Origin: Candidatus Altarchaeota archaeon
GTDB taxonomy: Archaea; Altiarchaeota; Altiarchaeia; IMC4; QMZM01
Direction of reading: 5' to 3'
Length of the DNA: 45,205 bases
Assembly: GCA_016931955.1 (NCBI GenBank)
Contig: JAFGDV010000036.1
Coordinates: forward strand, 1-45,205
Below the pieces are notes generated by a model. It was not told the origin of the DNA. It worked only from the letters and a program-made list of their open reading frames with translations, and made no database searches. The translations under genes and the position numbers were made by a program. This document shows, one piece after another, positions 43,497-45,205 of the stretch. Every line of letters begins with the position of its first letter. Positions within the stretch are counted from its first letter, which is position 1.

Positions 43497-44066
43497 ATGA
43501 ATAGGATACATCATAGGATTAGATACCCTAAGCTGTTATTGTTGCTAGCAACTATCATAGTTGCAGCCGTGCTATTTCAGGAAAGTAAAGATTATGGTCC
43601 ATTACACGATTTTCTTATGTCTCTTGGTTATATTGGAACGTTTCTGGGTGGGATTTTTTATGCTTATGGATTTACTGCAGCGCCAGCAACCGCAGTGTTA
43701 TTGGTGCTTGCGAAAGAACAGTGCCTTGTTTTAGCAGTATTAGTCGGGGGTTTAGGCGCTGTGCTAAGTGATCTGTTAATCTTTAGTTTTATCAGATATT
43801 CTTTCATGGATGAAATTGAGGAACTAGAAAAAGAAAAAATCGTTAAATATATCGAAAAAGAAGAAAAAATCATATTTGGCCACTACTATAAGCACATATT
43901 CCCTGCTCTCGCCGGTTTCTTAATCGCCTCCCCTTTACCTACTGAACTCGGCGTAGTTATGATGACTAGCGTCAAAGAAATATCCCTAAAAAAATTCACG
44001 ATAATTGCGTATCTATTGCACTGTCTGGGGATACTCGCAATCTTAGCAATCGGTAATCTTATATAA
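43497..44066 (+). CDS. Small membrane protein, VTT-like
   Basis: The 189-residue product has about five hydrophobic segments, including PKLLLLLATIIVAAVLF and ECLVLAVLVGGLGAVLSDLL-like stretches, a charged loop of Glu and Lys repeats, and FLIASPLPTELGVVMMTSV, similar to the VTT/DedA re-entrant motif. The ATG at 43497 fits the TATA box at 43466; an upstream frame start does not. The coding DNA uses more A/T-ending codons than most neighbours. It may be a recent arrival. Confidence 0.65.
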   Translation: MNRIHHRIRYPKLLLLLATIIVAAVLFQESKDYGPLHDFLMSLGYIGTFLGGIFYAYGFTAAPATAVLLVLAKEQCLVLAVLVGGLGAVLSDLLIFSFIRYSFMDEIEELEKEKIVKYIEKEEKIIFGHYYKHIFPALAGFLIASPLPTELGVVMMTSVKEISLKKFTIIAYLLHCLGILAILAIGNLI

Positions 44067-44118
44067 GGCTGACTCGTATCAACACAATCAGATATCTATC
44101 GGAAGTAAGCCTCTAAGA

Positions 44119-44144
44119 AAAGCTTGCGGGGGAAGGGATTCGAA
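44119..44144. repeat. tRNA-Leu 3' end, copy A of an imperfect repeat
   Basis: These 26 bases at the tRNA 3' end (acceptor strand plus half of the T arm) match 44560-44585 at 23 of 26 positions; the first 15 bases are identical. Confidence 0.75.
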
Positions 44145-44323
44145 CCCTCGAAGGCCTTCGCCACAGGATCTCTTTGAACCCCTTTTCTTTGGGAAAGAAA
44201 AGGTGTTTCATCCCCAAAAGAAAAGCCGCATTGCGGCTGATTCCATTTCATGGAATCCTTTTCTCTCAGAGGGTATAAAGCTCCCTTAAGTCCTGCCCCT
44301 TTGGCCAGCTCGGGCACCCCCGC
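44125..44323 (-). tRNA. tRNA-Leu(UAA) with a 115-nt intron
   Basis: The 5' acceptor strand GCGGGGG (44323-44317) pairs with CCCCCGC (44132-44126), and the T arm contains GGTTCGAATCC. The anticodon loop is CTTAAGA with anticodon UAA and stem CAGGA/TCCTG. The intron is 44170-44284. A long variable arm fits tRNA-Leu. The encoded end lacks CCA after the discriminator A. The exon junctions show a 3-4-3 bulge-helix-bulge arrangement: central CUUA/AAAG with one A-A mismatch, bulges AGG and AGA, and inner helix GAGC/GUUC. Cleavage at the second bulge base gives the intron ends stated. Confidence 0.88.
44170..44284 (-). other. tRNA-Leu intron with three hairpins
   Basis: The 115-nt intron, read on the minus strand, holds GATTCCA/TGGAATC (7 bp), GCCGC/GCGGC (5 bp) and CCTTTTCTTT/AAAGAAAAGG (10 bp). 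It is inserted after position 37 of the anticodon loop, the canonical archaeal place. No open reading frame or endonuclease gene is present in it. Confidence 0.8.
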
Positions 44324-44658
44324 ATGGGATAAAATAAGCCCTATTTAGCCTTCTTTTACGATTTAGAAGCTAATTTAGGCTTTATTTACGTTTTACAGAA
44401 TCCTCCTGTTTCTAAAACAGGATTCACATGTTTCCCTGTTTATCTAACAAAGGCTGTTTAAAGCCCCGTACCCCAAGTTACACCCTAATAACAACCTGAT
44501 CTAATTACAGAGGATGTTAGGGATAAAATTATAGTGAATTCAGCATAAAATAATAACTTAAAGCTTGCGGGGGATAAGATTCGAAGATGAAATTTACATG
44601 AGGGCCTATGTCTAAAACATATTTAGGTTATGGGGCTTATATATTATCCATGGCTTCG
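44324..44658. other. Non-coding region with hairpins
   Basis: No gene is seen between the tRNA and the next lipoprotein. A long imperfect inverted repeat spans about 44330-44393 (AAATAAGCC versus GGCTTTATTT, with CTTCT/AGAAG at its top). GAATCCT-TGTT pairs with AACAGGATTC at about 44399-44426. The partial tRNA copy is at 44560-44585. CTTATATATT at 44637-44646 is a promoter candidate. Confidence 0.5.
44560..44585. repeat. Partial tRNA-Leu 3' end, copy B
   Basis: This is a second copy of the tRNA acceptor end and T-loop segment (AGCTTGCGGGGG, then GATTCGAA) with no tRNA body attached. It could be an att-like footprint or a decayed tRNA. Confidence 0.7.
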
Positions 44659-45205
44659 ATGAGAAGTTTTTTAGTTTTGTTTATGGTGATAGCAATCTCA
44701 TTTCTTAGTGGATGTTCTTTTTGGAACAAAATCGAAGCCCAACAAATTGTCGAATGCCCTGAATGCGACTTAAATCAACACCCAAATGCACAACATCAAT
44801 GCATGATTCCCTGCATGAAAAAATGCCTTGAATTCGAGACTGCGGCAACCACATATCATAAAAGCATCGAAAAAGGAGAGGTCAAATGTGTATGCCATTG
44901 CCAATCAGACGCTATAGATGAACTAAACCTGGCCAAAGCAGTAATCAACAAAGACGAATCCTACTGTGAGAAAATCCCAACCACCGAAGGAACAGCTAAA
45001 AGAGACTACTGTTACATCTATGTTGCAGGAGAAAAAGTCGAAGGGGGATTATGCGAAAAAATCACTGCAAGGTCAGGAGCTAACTCAAAAGACATGTGTT
45101 ATGTGAATCTGGCAATACAAACAAAAAACATCACATTATGTGATAAAATAATTACTGAATCAGGTTACAACTCAAAAGATGCCTGCTTCCTACTATTAGC
45201 ACAGA
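44659..45205 (+). CDS. Cys-repeat lipoprotein, 3' end beyond window
   Basis: The reading frame runs off the window without a stop. It encodes at least 182 residues, with a lipoprotein signal ending SFLSGC (Cys19) and a Cys-rich segment (ECPECDL, QCMIPCMKKC, KCVCHC). Helical Cys repeats follow: KRDYCYIYVA, SKDMCYVNLAIQTKNITLC, SKDACFLLLA. The repeat is the same type as in the lipoprotein at 38706. ATGs at 44650 and 44608 are in frame; 44659 is best for the lipobox length. The gene is A/T-richer than most in the window. Confidence 0.7.
   Translation, partial: MRSFLVLFMVIAISFLSGCSFWNKIEAQQIVECPECDLNQHPNAQHQCMIPCMKKCLEFETAATTYHKSIEKGEVKCVCHCQSDAIDELNLAKAVINKDESYCEKIPTTEGTAKRDYCYIYVAGEKVEGGLCEKITARSGANSKDMCYVNLAIQTKNITLCDKIITESGYNSKDACFLLLAQ

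Noticed and set aside
44170-44284. Tried the tRNA intron as a C/D-box guide RNA
   Set aside because: GGATGAA and CTGA-like pieces occur but not in the C...D order or spacing needed.
44560-44585. Considered as a complete second tRNA-Leu
   Set aside because: Only the acceptor end and T-loop match; no D arm or anticodon arm is found upstream.

Overview
The window is chromosomal DNA from an archaeon. Diagnostic evidence is a nearly complete A-type ATP synthase gene set (D, B, A, F, E, H, K, C, I), a GHMP-type shikimate kinase, the archaeal form of phosphopantetheine adenylyltransferase, deoxyhypusine synthase, a tRNA G10 methyltransferase, SecF followed by SecD, a class III (QxSLEY) pilin-type signal peptide, and a tRNA-Leu gene with a bulge-helix-bulge intron. 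A formylmethanofuran:tetrahydromethanopterin formyltransferase (ftr) shows methanopterin-linked C1 chemistry. Many exported proteins have Thr/Ser-rich linkers and Cys-rich repeats. Together these suggest a euryarchaeal or DPANN-adjacent lineage (Altiarchaeota-like is one possibility), but the sequence alone does not fix the taxon.

Layout. 1-80: a hairpin resembling an IS200/IS605 (TnpB) element end. 109-2771 (minus): small protein, ftr, THEP1 NTPase, membrane protein and lipoprotein, close-packed from 2771 down to 377. 2807-4832: divergent Thr-rich lipoprotein and transglutaminase-like lipoprotein. 4827-8446 (minus): a tightly overlapping trkH-aroK-yjbQ-nadE operon, preceded by gatB. 9925-13148 (plus): tRNA G10 methyltransferase, then ilvB with a CBS-domain gene in place of ilvN. 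13152-16079: pilin-like protein, a small PC4-like protein, and an unusual cluster of three tandem CBS proteins flanked by three small paralogous helical proteins. 16240-25669: ATP synthase genes in four units (H-E-F-A-B-D minus, K plus, C minus, I plus with an AtpZ-like protein and a membrane protein). 25671-30921: secD/secF, coaD, a circularly permuted ATP-grasp-like protein, mgtC. 30991-34482: Thr-rich membrane protein, KaiC-like ATPase with a roadblock-like partner, and a Cys-rich/CARDB surface protein. 34483-38709: CPA2 antiporter and deoxyhypusine synthase, VTT protein, zinc-ribbon membrane protein, SpoIIM-like protein, small hypothetical. 38706-43073: Cys-repeat lipoprotein and a 1298-residue beta-helix/M64-type metalloprotease. 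43074-45205: AT-rich end with a structured RNA candidate, a membrane protein, intron-bearing tRNA-Leu(UAA), a partial tRNA 3' copy and the start of a second Cys-repeat lipoprotein.

How it fits together. Core energy, secretion, cofactor and translation genes are interleaved with a large cell-surface repertoire (lipoproteins, anchored protease, Cys-rich display proteins). Many plus-strand genes have a TATA-like box about 27-30 nt before the ATG and no Shine-Dalgarno site, which suggests leaderless transcripts; internal operon genes usually carry GGAGG-like sites. The least explained pieces are the CBS/small-helical-protein cluster, the beta-helix protease, and the structured tRNA/non-coding region at the right end.
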